NCBI GenBank assembly: GCA_009778785.1
Contig: WRFN01000005.1
Coordinates: 1-64,000 of the forward strand
Origin: Betaproteobacteria bacterium
GTDB taxonomy: Bacteria > Pseudomonadota > Gammaproteobacteria > Burkholderiales > Casimicrobiaceae
Direction of reading: 5' to 3'
DNA: 64,000 bases
Part shown: positions 63,662-64,000 of the stretch, piece after piece
How positions within the stretch are numbered: the first letter of the stretch is position 1
Layout: each line of letters opens with the position of its first letter
Made by a program: the position numbers and the translations under genes
The notes under the pieces: model-generated
What the model saw: the letters and a program-made list of their open reading frames with translations, nothing else
The model's database searches: none
What the model was told of the DNA's origin: nothing

Positions 63662-64000
63662 ATGACCCTGAAACGATTCACCTTCTTTTTGTTGTGTATT
63701 GCTCTGCTTGCTGTCAGCGCTTGCGGCAGCCGCACCGATCGGCAATCGATGCTGAACGCCGCCGTCAAAAACTTACAGACTGCGCTGGAAAAAAAGGACG
63801 CCGATGCTGTGCTGGCTCTGCTTCATCCCGAATTTTCGGGGCAGCAAGCGGATCAGGATCGCGAGTGGGCCAGGCAGACGATGAAGCTGATGTTTCTGCG
63901 GTACAAAAATATTCGCATCGTCGTGTTGTCGCAAGACAGCCGCGTCGGCGACCGAACCGCCGACATCGGCAGTACCGACGCCAGCGTCACGCTGACCGGC
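63662..64000 (+). CDS. Lipoprotein, partial (runs off the window)
   Basis: The first 113 codons are present. A lipoprotein signal MTLKRFTFFLLCIALLAVSA precedes Cys (lipobox AVSAC). The mature part has LNAAVKNLQTALEKKDADAV followed by LALLHPEF, a pattern common at the start of NTF2/SnoaL-like domains. Function unknown; the end lies outside the window. Confidence 0.7.
   Translation, partial: MTLKRFTFFLLCIALLAVSACGSRTDRQSMLNAAVKNLQTALEKKDADAVLALLHPEFSGQQADQDREWARQTMKLMFLRYKNIRIVVLSQDSRVGDRTADIGSTDASVTLTG

Overview
The window looks like a chromosomal segment of a GC-rich Gram-negative bacterium, most probably a betaproteobacterium. This is inferred from gene content and order: gshB next to a mannose-type EIIA, ptsH and ptsI; glnE beside yhdP and a nitrilase; argB near slmA; an opr/Porin_4-type trimeric porin ending in Phe; ispB; and NodT/EmrAB efflux genes. 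I cannot name a genus.

Layout. 1-0.8 kb is a mosaic of short palindromic repeats. 0.83-12.3 kb is one gene for a ~3,800-residue exported protein made of about 34 Cys-containing ~100-residue repeats with an IPTL-CTERM-like tail. 12.4-16.3 kb has tRNA-Pro, ispB, trxB-smr, a small lipoprotein and a PEBP-family protein. 16.3-18.7 kb encodes a membrane metalloprotease (S2P/M50) fused to a SUKH domain. 19.2-23.4 kb is an EmrA/NodT/EmrB tripartite efflux operon, followed by a UspA protein and a menA-like/CPBP-protease pair.

25.85-27.4 kb is an accessory island: six tRNA or tRNA-like genes on the minus strand, several with aberrant structure, next to a small XRE regulator whose promoter predicts a leaderless mRNA. 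27.4-34.3 kb is a minus-strand housekeeping run (ptsI, ptsH, EIIA, gshB, glmS, glmU) linking sugar phosphotransfer signalling, glutathione synthesis and UDP-GlcNAc synthesis.

34.3-41 kb carries two lipoproteins, DedA and yajC-secDF (Sec translocase accessory complex), flanked by three copies of a 166-178-bp MITE-like element with 23-24-bp perfect terminal inverted repeats. 41-49.3 kb holds glnE (nitrogen control), yhdP (AsmA-like envelope protein), a nitrilase-family amidase and a small membrane protein. 49.3-54.1 kb has tgt-queA (queuosine tRNA modification), a MoeB/ThiF E1-like enzyme, slmA (nucleoid occlusion) and argB. 54.4-59.1 kb has a secreted protein of unknown function and a CapD-type dehydratase plus WecA-type glycosyltransferase that would start a surface glycan. 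59.4-64 kb has a porin, rtcB, a cobB sirtuin interrupted by one in-frame amber codon, a LysR regulator and a truncated lipoprotein.

The most unusual items are the giant repeat protein, the aberrant tRNA cluster with its leaderless regulator, the protease-SUKH fusion, the amber-interrupted cobB and the MITE family. All functional calls are from reading the translations; no database search was run.
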